Origin: an uncultured Mailhella sp. | Lineage (GTDB): Bacteria; Desulfobacterota; Desulfovibrionia; Desulfovibrionales; Desulfovibrionaceae | Length of the DNA stretch: 64,000 bases | Direction of reading: 5' to 3' | NCBI GenBank assembly: GCA_944322635.1 | Contig: CALUPL010000057.1 | Coordinates: forward strand, 1-64,000 | Part shown: in pieces, positions 53,379 through 62,145 of the stretch | Layout of the letters: every line of letters begins with the position of its first letter | Numbering within the stretch: the first letter of the stretch is position 1 | Made by a program: the position numbers and the translations under genes | Notes under the pieces: model-generated | Told to the model about the DNA's origin: nothing | Seen by the model: only the letters and a program-made list of their open reading frames with translations | Databases searched by the model: none

Positions 53379-54506
53379 CTACCCGGCAACGGATGCGGCA
53401 ATCTCTGTGCCGGAACGCTTCTTTTCCGCGCTCTTTTTTTCCGAACTCTTCTCCCCTCGTGCCGTCGCGCCCTTTTTTCCCGACCCCTTCGACACGCGTG
53501 CCGTCGCGCCCTTTTTTCCGGCCGGTCGGCCCGGTTTTCTTCCCGGCGCGGGCGCGTCCGGAACGCTCTTCGGTCCGGAAGGCTCGTCTTTCGCCTGCTG
53601 CGGGGCCGGTTCGCTGCGCTGTGCGGCGGAAGCCTCCTGAAGCGAACGCAGCGAAAGCGCGGCGCGGGCCGCCCCTCTGCGCCATTCCACGTCCATGCCC
53701 TCGAAGCGTTTCTTCATGACGTGCACGGCTTCCAGATTGCTGTCCACGAGCAGGGCGTTGCGGCCGAGTTCGAAGGCCGATTCGCCGAGGGTTCCGCTTC
53801 CGGCAAAAAAGTCGCACAGAATGTCGCCGGGGCGGGAATGCACCTTGACTATGCGGTCGATGATGGCGCGGGGCTTCTGCGTGGCGTAGCCGGTCTTTTC
53901 CCTGCCGTTGGGACTCACTATGGTGTGCCACCACACGTCGGTGGGCGTTTTGCCGAGCGCGGCCTTGCGCGGCCCCACAAGGCCCGGAGCCATGTAGGGA
54001 ATGCGGTCCATGGCGTCGAAATTGAACGTGAACGATTCCGGATTCTTGGCGTACCAGAGAATGTTGTCGTGCTTGGCGGGCCAGCGTTTTTTGGAACGCG
54101 CCCCGTAGTCGTAGGCCCAGATGATTTCGTTGATGAACGACGCGCGGCCGAAAATGCCGTCGAGCATGACCTTGCAGTAGTGTATTTCCCGGTAGTCGAG
54201 ATGAAAAAACAGCGAGCCGTCGGGAACAAGAATGCGGTACGCCTCTTCCATGCGCGGCTGGAGGAAGCCCAGAAAGTCGTCGAACCTGTCGTCGTAGCCG
54301 CTGGTTCTGCCGCGTATGGTGCGGTAAAGCTGCCCCTTGAACCCCACTCTGTCGCCGTTTTCGTCGCGCACCGTGGCAAGAGAGGTGCGCTTCTGCACGC
54401 GCCCCGTGTTGAAGGGAGGATCTATGTAAATGAGATCCACGCAGGCGTCCGGCAAGGCGCGCAGGACGGCAAGGTTGTCGGCATGAAAAACGGCGAGTCT
54501 GGGCAT
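53379..54506 (-). CDS. DNA methyltransferase (N4-cytosine/N6-adenine type), beta-class order, orphan
   Basis: This 375-residue protein has the catalytic motif DPPF at 29-32 near the N-terminus. A long target-recognition part (about 60-205), KTGYATQKP near 203-211, and the SAM-binding FAGSGT at 234-239 follow. The order catalytic-TRD-SAM is the beta class (as in CcrM-type enzymes). From about 285 a 90-residue basic tail rich in Lys, Ala, Gly and Pro contains the AT-hook-like KPGRPAGKK and a duplicated KKGATAR. The start at 54506 has AAGGA upstream. No restriction gene is adjacent, so this is an orphan enzyme; the recognition site is unknown. Confidence 0.88.
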   Translation of the reverse strand: MPRLAVFHADNLAVLRALPDACVDLIYIDPPFNTGRVQKRTSLATVRDENGDRVGFKGQLYRTIRGRTSGYDDRFDDFLGFLQPRMEEAYRILVPDGSLFFHLDYREIHYCKVMLDGIFGRASFINEIIWAYDYGARSKKRWPAKHDNILWYAKNPESFTFNFDAMDRIPYMAPGLVGPRKAALGKTPTDVWWHTIVSPNGREKTGYATQKPRAIIDRIVKVHSRPGDILCDFFAGSGTLGESAFELGRNALLVDSNLEAVHVMKKRFEGMDVEWRRGAARAALSLRSLQEASAAQRSEPAPQQAKDEPSGPKSVPDAPAPGRKPGRPAGKKGATARVSKGSGKKGATARGEKSSEKKSAEKKRSGTEIAASVAG

Positions 54507-54676
54507 GGATATCCTTCGTCCGCTCCGATGGCGGGACGGACGCACTTTAATCGTTTCACACGCTCATGGCAAGGCTGCGCGCATGAGAATAGCCGCGTTT
54601 GCATGAAGAAGGCAAATGCCCTACTCTGAACCGTGCCGGACAACGGCCCTTCCTCCACTTCAAGCCCTCTTCCGCC

Positions 54677-55588
54677 ATGAACGACCTCGACGTGAGCCTC
54701 ATACAGTACCTGCGCCCCTTCTGCTACGTGGCCGAAACGCTCAGCATACGCCGGGCGGCGGCCATACTGTGCCTTACCCCTTCGGCGGTGAGCCAGCAGA
54801 TACAGAAGCTCGAAGAGGAACTCGGCATGCCGCTGTTCGAACGACGTTCCGGACATCCGCTGAAACTGCTGCCTGCGGGCCAGTTTCTTTACTCGCGCAT
54901 TCCCGCGCTCGGCAACACGCTCTACAGCCTGCGCTGCGAACTGAAGAACTTTCAGCTGGAACAGCAGATTCTGCGCGTGGGCGTGCTGGCTCTGCTGCAA
55001 TCGCTCCTCATGCGGAGCATGGCCGCCCTGAGCGACGGCTTTCCCTCGCTCAACTTTTCGCTGCACGTGGCCGGAGGCTCCATGCTCTGCCACAACATTC
55101 TTTCCGGAGAACTCGACTGCGCGCTCGTGTTCCGTGAAAACCTGCTGCCCACCCTGGAGGAAATTCCGCTCTTCGACTCGCCCCTCATGCTCGTGGCGCA
55201 CCGCTCCCTCGTGGAACCGCTCGGCCCCTCCCCCTCTTTCGAACGCCTTTTTTCCCTGCCCATGGTCTATGTGGCGGGCGCAAGCCCCATTGCGGAACTC
55301 GACGCCTATGCGGGCATTCCCCTCACGGGCACGGTGCGGCTGCGCGTGGCCACGCCTCCCGCGGCTCTGGAAGCCGTGCGCCTGCGCATGGGAGCGGCCA
55401 TCATGTGCAGGCACGCCCTGCCCGACGACATGACGGATCTGCAAGCCTTCAGTCTCGACGAATTCACGCCGCGGCGTCACGTGGTTCTGGCCGTGTCGTC
55501 CCGGCATCCGCCCGAAGGCGAAAAGAAGCTCTTTCTGAACGCCCTCTGCTCCCGCTGGCGCACCATGAACGACGTGCCCGCACGCTGA
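54677..55588 (+). CDS. LysR-family transcriptional regulator
   Basis: This 303-residue protein has an N-terminal winged helix (LRPFCYVAETLSIRRAAAIL, LTPSAVSQQIQKLEEELG, LFERR at about 50-55) followed by the substrate-binding domain. The wording LFERRSGHPLKLLPAGQFLY is a CysB/CbbR-type subgroup. No target is evident: the next gene on the strand, a TRAP binding protein, starts 657 bp away. The ATG at 54677 lacks a clear ribosome site; the frame from 54599 lacks one as well. Confidence 0.85.
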   Translation: MNDLDVSLIQYLRPFCYVAETLSIRRAAAILCLTPSAVSQQIQKLEEELGMPLFERRSGHPLKLLPAGQFLYSRIPALGNTLYSLRCELKNFQLEQQILRVGVLALLQSLLMRSMAALSDGFPSLNFSLHVAGGSMLCHNILSGELDCALVFRENLLPTLEEIPLFDSPLMLVAHRSLVEPLGPSPSFERLFSLPMVYVAGASPIAELDAYAGIPLTGTVRLRVATPPAALEAVRLRMGAAIMCRHALPDDMTDLQAFSLDEFTPRRHVVLAVSSRHPPEGEKKLFLNALCSRWRTMNDVPAR

Positions 55589-56245
55589 GCGGCAACGCGC
55601 GCCCGAGCTCTGCGCCGAAAGCCGCGCAGAAACGCCGTCCGCGCCCTCTTCCGAATACGCCGCACGGCCGCTCCGCCCGCCGGCAGCGCGCCCCGACTGC
55701 CGCACGTTCCCTTTTCCGCAACGAAGCGCGCCTCTGCGGCACTCCGGCCCGATGCGCGAGAGAAAACGCGCAGCCGCCCGCCGCCCGCGCCTCAACGACC
55801 GCCGCCCCCGTACTCATCCTCCATTCCGCTCTTCTTTCCCGGCAATGCCGCTCCCCTTCCGCCCGCGGCAACGCCTCTCCGGCCCCGCGCAGACCATCCC
55901 CTTCCCCGGCAACGCCTCTCCGGCCCCGCGCAGACCGCGTTTCCCCCTTCATCCGCCCCTTTCCCCGCGGCCGTTCCGCCTTCCGGGTCACGGCTTCCTT
56001 CCCCGCCCCCGACCTTCTTCCGCCGCCGCTCCTTCACAAGCTCCGGCCTTTTCCGCCCATGCCCGGCCGACATTGCGCATGGTTCCCGATTTCCGCACTA
56101 GCCGCATTTTGCGGACTTTATCCCGAAGCGTTCAGCAGCGCTGAACACCTCCGCATTTTTTATTGATTGACGAACCGGACATAATCCCCTGTGATGACAT
56201 AAAGAAAAATCATCCGGGAACCGCTTCCCGCAACAAGGAGAAACC
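55589..56245. other. Gene-free region with a 29-bp direct repeat and a terminator
   Basis: This gap is C-rich. GGCAACGCCTCTCCGGCCCC plus nine more bases occurs at 55867-55895 and 55908-55936 (period 41). A composite hairpin at 56106-56161 (outer TGCGGA/TCCGCA, inner GTTCAGC/GCTGAAC, then TTTTTT) is a good terminator. After it, TTGACG (56167-56172), 17 bp and TGTGAT form a possible promoter of the following gene. Confidence 0.55.
56106..56161 (+). terminator. Two-step hairpin terminator before the TRAP binding protein
   Basis: The outer stem TGCGGA/TCCGCA encloses the perfect 7-3-7 hairpin GTTCAGC-AGC-GCTGAAC (56130-56146). Six T follow. It shields the gene at 56246 from upstream transcription. 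Confidence 0.6.
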
Positions 56246-57313
56246 ATGCGCAGACATCTGACACTGCTGGCCGCCGCCCTCGTGAGCGCCGCCATGGCCA
56301 TTGCTCCCACGGCCGATGCCAAAGGATTCCGGCACCTCTCCTTCAACGGCGGCTATGCCATGTCGCACCCCACCGTGGAACTTGTGTGGAAGCCCTTCAT
56401 GAAGGAGGCGGAAACCGCGTTTCCGGGCAAGAACGGCCTGAGCTTCGACTACTTCGCCACCAACGAACTCTTCCCCGAAGCCGAAAGTCTGGCCGCCGTT
56501 GCCGACGGCCGCGTGGACTTCGGCCGCATGCGTCCCTCCCTGTTCCCCGGAAAAATGAATCTGCTCTCCGTGGTGGACGTGCCCGGCCTGTTCTCCAACG
56601 CCGTCACCGGCAGCGTGGTCATGCAGGAACTCATCGAGGCCTTCCCCGAAGTGCGTCGCGAACTGCCGGAAAACTCCGTTCCCTACACCTCGTGGGTGTC
56701 GGCCACCTATCAGGTGCACACCATAAAGCCCGTGAAAAGCCTCGCCGAACTCAAGGGCCACAAGCTCGTGGTGTGGGACGCCGTGACCATTGAAATTGCC
56801 AAGGCTCTCGGCGCGAACCCCGTGCGCCTGCCCTCGCCGGACACCTATCTGGCTCTGTCCAAGGGCATGGCCGACGGCGTGCTCTGCCCCATGGCTCCGG
56901 TGCGCTCCTTCAAAATATCGGAAGCCACGAAGTATCATCTCATGCTGAACACCGGCGTGACGGGCTTCTCCATAAACGCGCACAAGCCACTGTGGGACGA
57001 CATGCCCGCCGACATGCAGAAATGGCTTTCGGAAAAGGGCGGCAAGGCCATGGCCCTCGCCATAGGCAAAAGCCTTGAAGCCGGCGCCAGGGAAGACGCC
57101 GAATGGATGAAGCGGCAGGGTCATGAATTCTACGAACTTTCCGAACAGGATCATGCCGCGCTCATGCAGGCCCTCGCCCCCTTCCTGGAACACTGGCAGA
57201 AGGAAACCTGCAAAAACGAATCTCCCGAACTCGTGCAAAAGGTGCTCAACTTCGTGAAGGAACGCAACGCCTGGCACATGGCTCAGATGGAATCGGGAGC
57301 CTACGACAAGTAA
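56246..57313 (+). CDS. TRAP-type substrate-binding protein, DctP family, without DctQ/DctM
   Basis: This 355-residue protein has a signal peptide (RRHLTLLAAALVSAAMAI, cleavage near ADAKG). The DctP pattern is present: VADGRVDFGRMRPSLFPGKM near 88-107, LKGHKLVVWDAVT near 168-180, and ALSKGMADGVLCPMAPVRSF near 207-226. AAGGAG precedes the ATG. No dctQ or dctM gene follows. The stop codon is directly joined in frame to a truncated TauE/SafE sequence. Whether the protein still serves a transporter encoded elsewhere is unknown. Confidence 0.88.
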   Translation: MRRHLTLLAAALVSAAMAIAPTADAKGFRHLSFNGGYAMSHPTVELVWKPFMKEAETAFPGKNGLSFDYFATNELFPEAESLAAVADGRVDFGRMRPSLFPGKMNLLSVVDVPGLFSNAVTGSVVMQELIEAFPEVRRELPENSVPYTSWVSATYQVHTIKPVKSLAELKGHKLVVWDAVTIEIAKALGANPVRLPSPDTYLALSKGMADGVLCPMAPVRSFKISEATKYHLMLNTGVTGFSINAHKPLWDDMPADMQKWLSEKGGKAMALAIGKSLEAGAREDAEWMKRQGHEFYELSEQDHAALMQALAPFLEHWQKETCKNESPELVQKVLNFVKERNAWHMAQMESGAYDK

Positions 57314-57883
57314 CGCCACGCTCTTTCCGCCATCTACCGCAAGTCCATTCTCTGGAAGGAAACCTTGTGGATGTCGGCGGGATGCCTTGTCGGCATACCT
57401 TCCGGAGTGGCCATGCTCACCAGACTTTCCGGCCCCATGCTTGTTTTTGCCATAGGCGTCATGCTTCTTTTCTTCGTGGCCTGGCAAACCCTTTCCCACC
57501 GCGTGCGCGCCACTTTGCCCTTTCATCCGGCAGCAGCCCTTCTCGCAGGCTTTCTCGGCGCCTTTCTCACGGCCAGCACCAGCCTCGGCGGCCCGGCCGC
57601 AGCCGTATATGCCTCCTTCCGCGGCTGGGAACAGAAACACGCCCTTGCCTCCACCAGCATGTACTTCAACTTCGTCAACGGCAGCGTGGTGCTCATGCAG
57701 TGGCACTCGGGCCTGTACGATGAGGGCGTGTTCGACGCCGTAAGCATTTCCCTCACCGCCGCCGTTCTGGGCGTGATCGCCAGCATTCCCGTGGTGCGCC
57801 GCATGCCGCAGGCCACCTTCCGCAAGCTGCTGCTCATGATCTTTTTCTCCGGCGTCACGCTTGTCGGCCGCGCCGTGCTCTAA
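57314..57883 (+). pseudogene. 5'-truncated TauE/SafE-family membrane protein
   Basis: The reading frame continues directly after the dctP-like stop codon, in the same frame, with AIYRKSILWKETLWMSAG. It proceeds to a good TauE/SafE C-terminal portion (ASTSLGGPAAAVYASFRG, STSMYFNFVNGSVVLMQW). The family normally has about 250 residues with eight helices; here about 190 codons remain. The first two helices (roughly 65 residues) and any normal start are missing. A TTG at 57365 after AAGGA could still begin translation of 172 residues. Family members export sulfite, sulfoacetate or similar anions. This copy probably arose by deletion joining the two genes. Confidence 0.7.
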
Positions 57884-58775
57884 AGCCGCACGGCAATGCG
57901 CCCGGGCCTTCCGCCCGGCTTTCCTTTCTCTCACGGCTTTCTCCCACGGGCGCGGGAAATACCGCTGCTGCAACGATTGCGGAGCCGCCTTCGACCGGTT
58001 CCTTTCCGCAGTTGCGGCAAATGCCGCCGCAAAGGCATGCCAGGCCGAACGTACGCATGGCTCACATACGCAGGCGTGAGAAATGCTCATGCCCCGGAAC
58101 GTGGAAAAAGCTTCCCCGCCTGCCAATGCATTTCCCCGGAACGTTGCCCCAAGGCCGACAGCTCACATTCCCCCGCTTCTCTCCGAACCTTCTCTTTCCG
58201 GGCCGCCCCATTCCCTGCACAGGCTCTTTTCCGCCCGTGCGGCGCGCCTATTCGCGCCTCTTTCCGCGCGCCCTTTCCATCCTTCCATAAAAAAAACGCC
58301 CCGTAACGGCCACCCGCCGCTCCCTTTCCGCCTGCCAAGCGTTTTCTCCCCTTTGCCCCCGCTCTCGAAAATTTCTCCCTTTGCCCCGCTCCTGATTCCG
58401 GACGACGCATTCTCTCCGTCCTTTTTCTTCTTTCCGGCTTTTCCGCATTCCGGCTGTTTTGTATCAACGTGAACTTTTTTCTTCTTTAAACACTCTTCAA
58501 AAGTTTTTGAGTAAACAAAATATTTCCGCAAATACCGCACCAGAAGCCGTTTTTCAGCTCAAAACACCTCTTATTTACGAAACATTTTCCCCTTGTGCAT
58601 CATTTTGAATCAACTGTTACACAATATGACAAAGACATGAACCTTCTTTTTCTTGCCCGAAATCATGAACTGCGATACAGTTCCCGCTCCCTGCCTTCCG
58701 TACCGTTGAAAAAAACGGGAACGCGTGTTCCCCGGAAAACGGAAGACGCCAATTCCAACCCCCTACGGCAACATC
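57884..58775. other. Gene-free region before the men genes
   Basis: About 580 bp of C-rich sequence without recognisable features is followed by an AT-rich stretch (58470-58640) where the promoter of the men segment is likely. No single promoter pair stands out. No repeat module or RNA motif is seen. Confidence 0.55.
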
Positions 58776-59085
58776 ATGCATGACAACCAGCACTCCGCAC
58801 AGGAAACAAAACGAAGACCGGTGCTGCTCCACGATCTTCTCGGCATGGAGTTTCTGCCTTCGGAACCGGGCAGAGTCAGAGCCCGCCTCAAAGTGGAAGA
58901 AAAAGTCTGTCAGATTTCCGGCTTCATGAGCGGCGGCGCCGCGCTGGCTCTGGCCGAAACGCTGGCGGGCTTCGGCTCCCTTGAGCTTTGCGGCAAAGTG
59001 GAACATCGACATTACCGACGAAAAAGGACGACTCGTCTCTTCCTGCCGCGTCACAAACTGCATCAAGCAAAGGAAAAGCCCATGA
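58776..59085 (+). pseudogene. Decayed hotdog-fold DHNA-CoA thioesterase-like gene (internal deletion and frameshift)
   Basis: From the ATG at 58776 the frame encodes the start of a PaaI/MenI-type thioesterase: [20 protein letters not shown], then [20 protein letters not shown], the active-site helix. Near 58996 the homology jumps. The next recognisable part, [20 protein letters not shown], is the family C-terminus and lies one frame over (from 58999). About 50 family residues between them are missing. That C-terminal frame ends in TGA at 59083-59085, overlapping the menB ATG as ATGA, which shows the original operon joint. The N-terminal frame instead reads on in frame into menB. Confidence 0.8.
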
Positions 59086-59903
59086 GCAACCGACAGTGGA
59101 CCCGCATTCGGGAATATGAAGACATTCTGTTCGACTTTTACAACGGCATTGCCAGAATCACCATCAACCGTCCGCACCGGCGCAACGCCTTCACGCCCGC
59201 CACGGTTTCCGAAATGAGCGATGCTCTGCGCCTGTGCCGCGAATCGGGCGACATACGCGTGGTGGCCCTGACCGGCGCAGGCGACAAGGCCTTCTGCAGC
59301 GGAGGCGACATGAACGTCAAGGGCCGGGGCGGCTACGTGGGGAAGGACGGCGTGCCGCGTCTCAACGTGCTCGACGTGCAAAAGCAGATACGTTCCCTGC
59401 CCAAGCCCGTCATTGCCATGGTCAACGGCTTTGCCATAGGCGGCGGCCACGTGCTGCACGTGGTGTGCGACCTCACCATAGCCTCGGAAAACGCCCGTTT
59501 CGGTCAGACCGGCCCCAGGGTGGGCAGCTTCGACGCGGGCTTCGGCGCCTCCTATCTGGCCCGCGTTGTGGGACAGAAGAAGGCCCGCGAAATATGGTTC
59601 CTCTGCCGCCAGTACGACGCCGAAGAAGCGCTTGCCATGGGACTCGTGAACAAGGTGGTGCCCCGGGAAAGGCTGGAAGATGAAATGGTGGAGTGGGCGG
59701 AAACCATGATGCGGCACAGTCCGCTTGCCCTGCGCATGATAAAGGCGGGACTCAATGCGGAACTGGACGGACAGGCCGGCATACAGGAGCTTGCCGGCGA
59801 CGCCACGCTTCTGTACTACCTCACCGACGAAGCGCAGGAAGGCGGCCGCGCCTTTCTGGAAAAGCGCCGTCCCGACTTTTCCCGGTCGCCGACCTTTCCG
59901 TAG
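59082..59903 (+). CDS. menB: 1,4-dihydroxy-2-naphthoyl-CoA synthase
   Basis: This 273-residue crotonase-fold enzyme closes the naphthalene ring in menaquinone synthesis. It shows [11 protein letters not shown] near 28-38, the oxyanion-hole [14 protein letters not shown] near 66-79, [23 protein letters not shown] near 110-132, [21 protein letters not shown] near 140-160, and a normal MenB C-terminus. AAAGGA lies 6-7 bases before ATG 59082. Because of the deletion upstream, the frame is open back to 58725, so a fusion with a ~100-residue thioesterase fragment is possible. The independent start is preferred. Confidence 0.93.
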   Translation: MSNRQWTRIREYEDILFDFYNGIARITINRPHRRNAFTPATVSEMSDALRLCRESGDIRVVALTGAGDKAFCSGGDMNVKGRGGYVGKDGVPRLNVLDVQKQIRSLPKPVIAMVNGFAIGGGHVLHVVCDLTIASENARFGQTGPRVGSFDAGFGASYLARVVGQKKAREIWFLCRQYDAEEALAMGLVNKVVPRERLEDEMVEWAETMMRHSPLALRMIKAGLNAELDGQAGIQELAGDATLLYYLTDEAQEGGRAFLEKRRPDFSRSPTFP

Positions 59904-59913
59904 GAGTCCGCCC

Positions 59914-60983
59914 ATGCATCACGACACGCTTTTTTTCGAAGGCCGCGCCTTCGGGCCGGACGACCTTCCCCTGCTGCGCTCGTCGCAACAACGCTTCGTT
60001 CGCGAAGAGCTGGCGGATTTTCTCGAAGAATGGCACGCAAACTCGCCCGCCGTCACCGTACAGAGTTCCGGTTCCACGGGAGCGCCGAAGCTCATGCTCG
60101 CGGAAAAGACCCGCATGAGGGCAAGCGCCCGCATGACCTGCTCGTTTCTCGGCCTCAAAGCCAAGGATTCCGCCCTTCTCTGCATGCCGCTTCGCTACAT
60201 AGGCGCAAAAATGGTGGTAGTGCGCGCACTCGAATGGGGGCTGAACCTCCACTGCGTGGAACCTTCCGGGCACCCATTGAAGGAACTCGGTTTGCGCCGG
60301 ACTTTCTGGCCATGACCCCGGCCCAGGTGTTCTCCTCGCTGGAAGACCCGCACGAAGCCGAAATTCTGCGCAGCACGCGGCATATCATCATAGGCGGCGG
60401 AGCCGTGAACGCGGATCTTGCCCATCGCCTCAAGGACTTTCCCCATGCCGTGTGGTCCACCTACGGCATGACGGAAACCCTTTCGCACATTGCCCTGCGG
60501 CGGCTGAACGGACCGGAGGCCTCGGACTGGTATTCCCCCTTCGAGGGCGTTTCCCTGCGCCTGAACGAAGATTCCTCTCTGGTCATATCGGCTCCCGCCG
60601 TATGCGAAAAGGAACTCGTCACCAACGACATTGCGGTGCTGGACAAGGCCGGACGCTTCCGCATCATCGGCCGCAAAGACAACGTGATCAACAGCGGCGG
60701 CGTGAAAATTCAAACAGAGGAACTGGAAGAAATGCTGCGGCCCGTCATGCCCTGTCCCTTCCAGATCACCGCCGTGCCCGATGACCGTCTGGGGGAGGCC
60801 GTCACCCTGCTGACGGAAGCTTTCCGCGAGGACTGGACTCCCTTTTTCACCCACGTGCCGCGCTACTTCCGCCCGAAATACGTATTCTGCGTTCCCCGTC
60901 TTCCGCGCACGGGCACGGACAAGCCCGACAGGGCCAATGCTCGAAGCCTTGCGCGCGCCATGAAGGAGAAGCTGCATGTCTGA
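59914..60983 (+). pseudogene. menE: o-succinylbenzoate-CoA ligase interrupted by a frameshift
   Basis: The ATG at 59914 (after GGAG) opens an acyl-adenylate-forming enzyme: QSSGSTGAPKLML (the nucleotide-binding P-loop), LLCMPLRYIGAKMVVVRALE, then HCVEPSGHPL. At about 60277-60279 the frame is lost. The remainder (FAPDFLAMTPAQVFSSL, VWSTYGMTETLSHIAL, GRKDNVINSGGVKIQTEELE, RTGTDKPDR) continues in the frame one base back to the stop at 60983. Restoring one base in CATTGAAGG gives a whole protein of about 356 residues, the short MenE type. The rest is well conserved, so this is a recent mutation or an assembly error. It starts 10 bp after menB. Confidence 0.8.
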
Positions 60984-61617
60984 CAGCTGTGTTTCCCGTC
61001 GTCCGCTGCCCCTGAGCGCCTATGCCGCGCTCATTGTGACCATTGTTTTCTTTTCCGGCGCGCTTGCCGGAGCTCCGGGCATCCTCGGTTCTCTGGACTT
61101 CACCACGGTGAGCGGATCGTTCGGAAAAATTGCCGGAGACTTCACCTTTCTCGGAAAAGGGGGCGGTGGGGCGCGCTACGGCTTTCTGTTTGCCCTTTCG
61201 CTTGTTCCGGGCATCATGCTGGCCCTCGGCGTGGTGGAAGTTGCGGAACGAATGCAGGCTCTGCACGCCGCTCAAAAGCTGCTCACCCCTCTCATGAAGC
61301 CTCTGCTCGGCCTGCCCGGATCGGCCGGTCTCGCCCTCATTTCCAGCCTTCAGAGCTCGGATGCGGGCGCGGCCATGACAAAAGACCTGCACGACAAGGG
61401 ACTTCTCTCGGAAAAGGAAAAAACCGTATTCGCGGCCTTTCAGTTTTCCTCGGCCTCGTCCGTAACCGTGTACCTCAGCATGGGCGTCGCCCTTTTCCCG
61501 TTCCTCTGCGTGCCGCATCTTCTGCCCCTCGGCGTGATTCTCTTCTACAAAATCGCAGGCACCAACCTCATGAGACTGTATCTGCACTTTGCAAAACGAA
61601 ACAGGGAGGCACTCTGA
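60976..61617 (+). CDS. Nucleoside-recognition (Gate) domain membrane protein, first of a pair
   Basis: This 213-residue polytopic protein has the Gate domain of YjiH/SpmA-like proteins: GGGARYGFLFALSLVPGIML, SSLQSSDAGAAMTKDL near 128-143, and ending in a hydrophobic domain. It overlaps the end of menE by eight bases. Such proteins come as pairs and are of uncertain role, possibly in transport. The neighbour at 61617 is the partner. Confidence 0.83.
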   Translation: MSDSCVSRRPLPLSAYAALIVTIVFFSGALAGAPGILGSLDFTTVSGSFGKIAGDFTFLGKGGGGARYGFLFALSLVPGIMLALGVVEVAERMQALHAAQKLLTPLMKPLLGLPGSAGLALISSLQSSDAGAAMTKDLHDKGLLSEKEKTVFAAFQFSSASSVTVYLSMGVALFPFLCVPHLLPLGVILFYKIAGTNLMRLYLHFAKRNREAL

Positions 61618-62066
61618 TGCCGGGCAATCTCTACTCCGCCTTCGTGGAAGGCACGGTCAAGGGCTGGAAGGTCGCCACGCAGAACATGCTGCCCAACGTG
61701 GTCATTGCCTTCGCGCTCATCACCATGCTTCAAACAAGCGGCCTGCTCGACGGACTCGGCAGAGTCTGCGCACCGGTCATGGCCGCCTTCGGTCTGCCCG
61801 GAGAAGCCGTTACCGTGCTCATATCCACATGGTTCTCGGCAGGCGGCGGCGTGGGCGCGGCGGCCGGACTCTACAGTCACGGCATTCTCAACTCGGCGCA
61901 CGTGAGCATTCTCATGCCCGCCATCTTCCTCATGGGCGCACAAATACAGTATGCAGGCCGCATTCTCGGCGTGGCGGGCATAAATCCCCGGCACTACCCC
62001 GTGCTCTACGGCATAGGCATTCTCAACGCCGCCCTTGCCATGCTCACCATGCGATTCTTCGTGTAG
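61617..62066 (+). CDS. Nucleoside-recognition (Gate) domain membrane protein, second of the pair (YjiG-like)
   Basis: This 149-residue membrane protein is of YjiG type: NMLPNVVIAFALITML, STWFSAGGGVGAAAGLYS near 80-97, and MPAIFLMGAQIQYAGRILG near 107-125. The ATG overlaps the preceding stop as TGATG, so they are translationally coupled. Its place at the end of the men segment suggests a shared transcript, not a shared function. Terminator follows. Confidence 0.85.
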   Translation: MPGNLYSAFVEGTVKGWKVATQNMLPNVVIAFALITMLQTSGLLDGLGRVCAPVMAAFGLPGEAVTVLISTWFSAGGGVGAAAGLYSHGILNSAHVSILMPAIFLMGAQIQYAGRILGVAGINPRHYPVLYGIGILNAALAMLTMRFFV

Positions 62067-62091
62067 CAGCCTCTCCCCTTCAACACCAAAA

Positions 62092-62127
62092 AAGGCCCGA
62101 CCGGAGAACTCTCTTCGGCCGGGCCTT
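62092..62127. terminator. Bidirectional terminator between convergent genes
   Basis: AAGGCCCGACCG-type left arm (62092-) pairs with CGGCCGGGCCTT (to 62127) with one mismatch. It is flanked by A runs on the left and serves the plus-strand men segment and the minus-strand gene at 62146, where six T follow on that strand. Confidence 0.75.
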
Positions 62128-62145
62128 CATCGTCTGAAAAAAGTC

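Noticed and set aside
58087-58540. Several C-rich short frames and TTCCCCGCC-type words upstream of the men genes
   Set aside because: Spacing between the words is irregular (22-37 bp) and none has a palindrome, so neither CRISPR nor coding.
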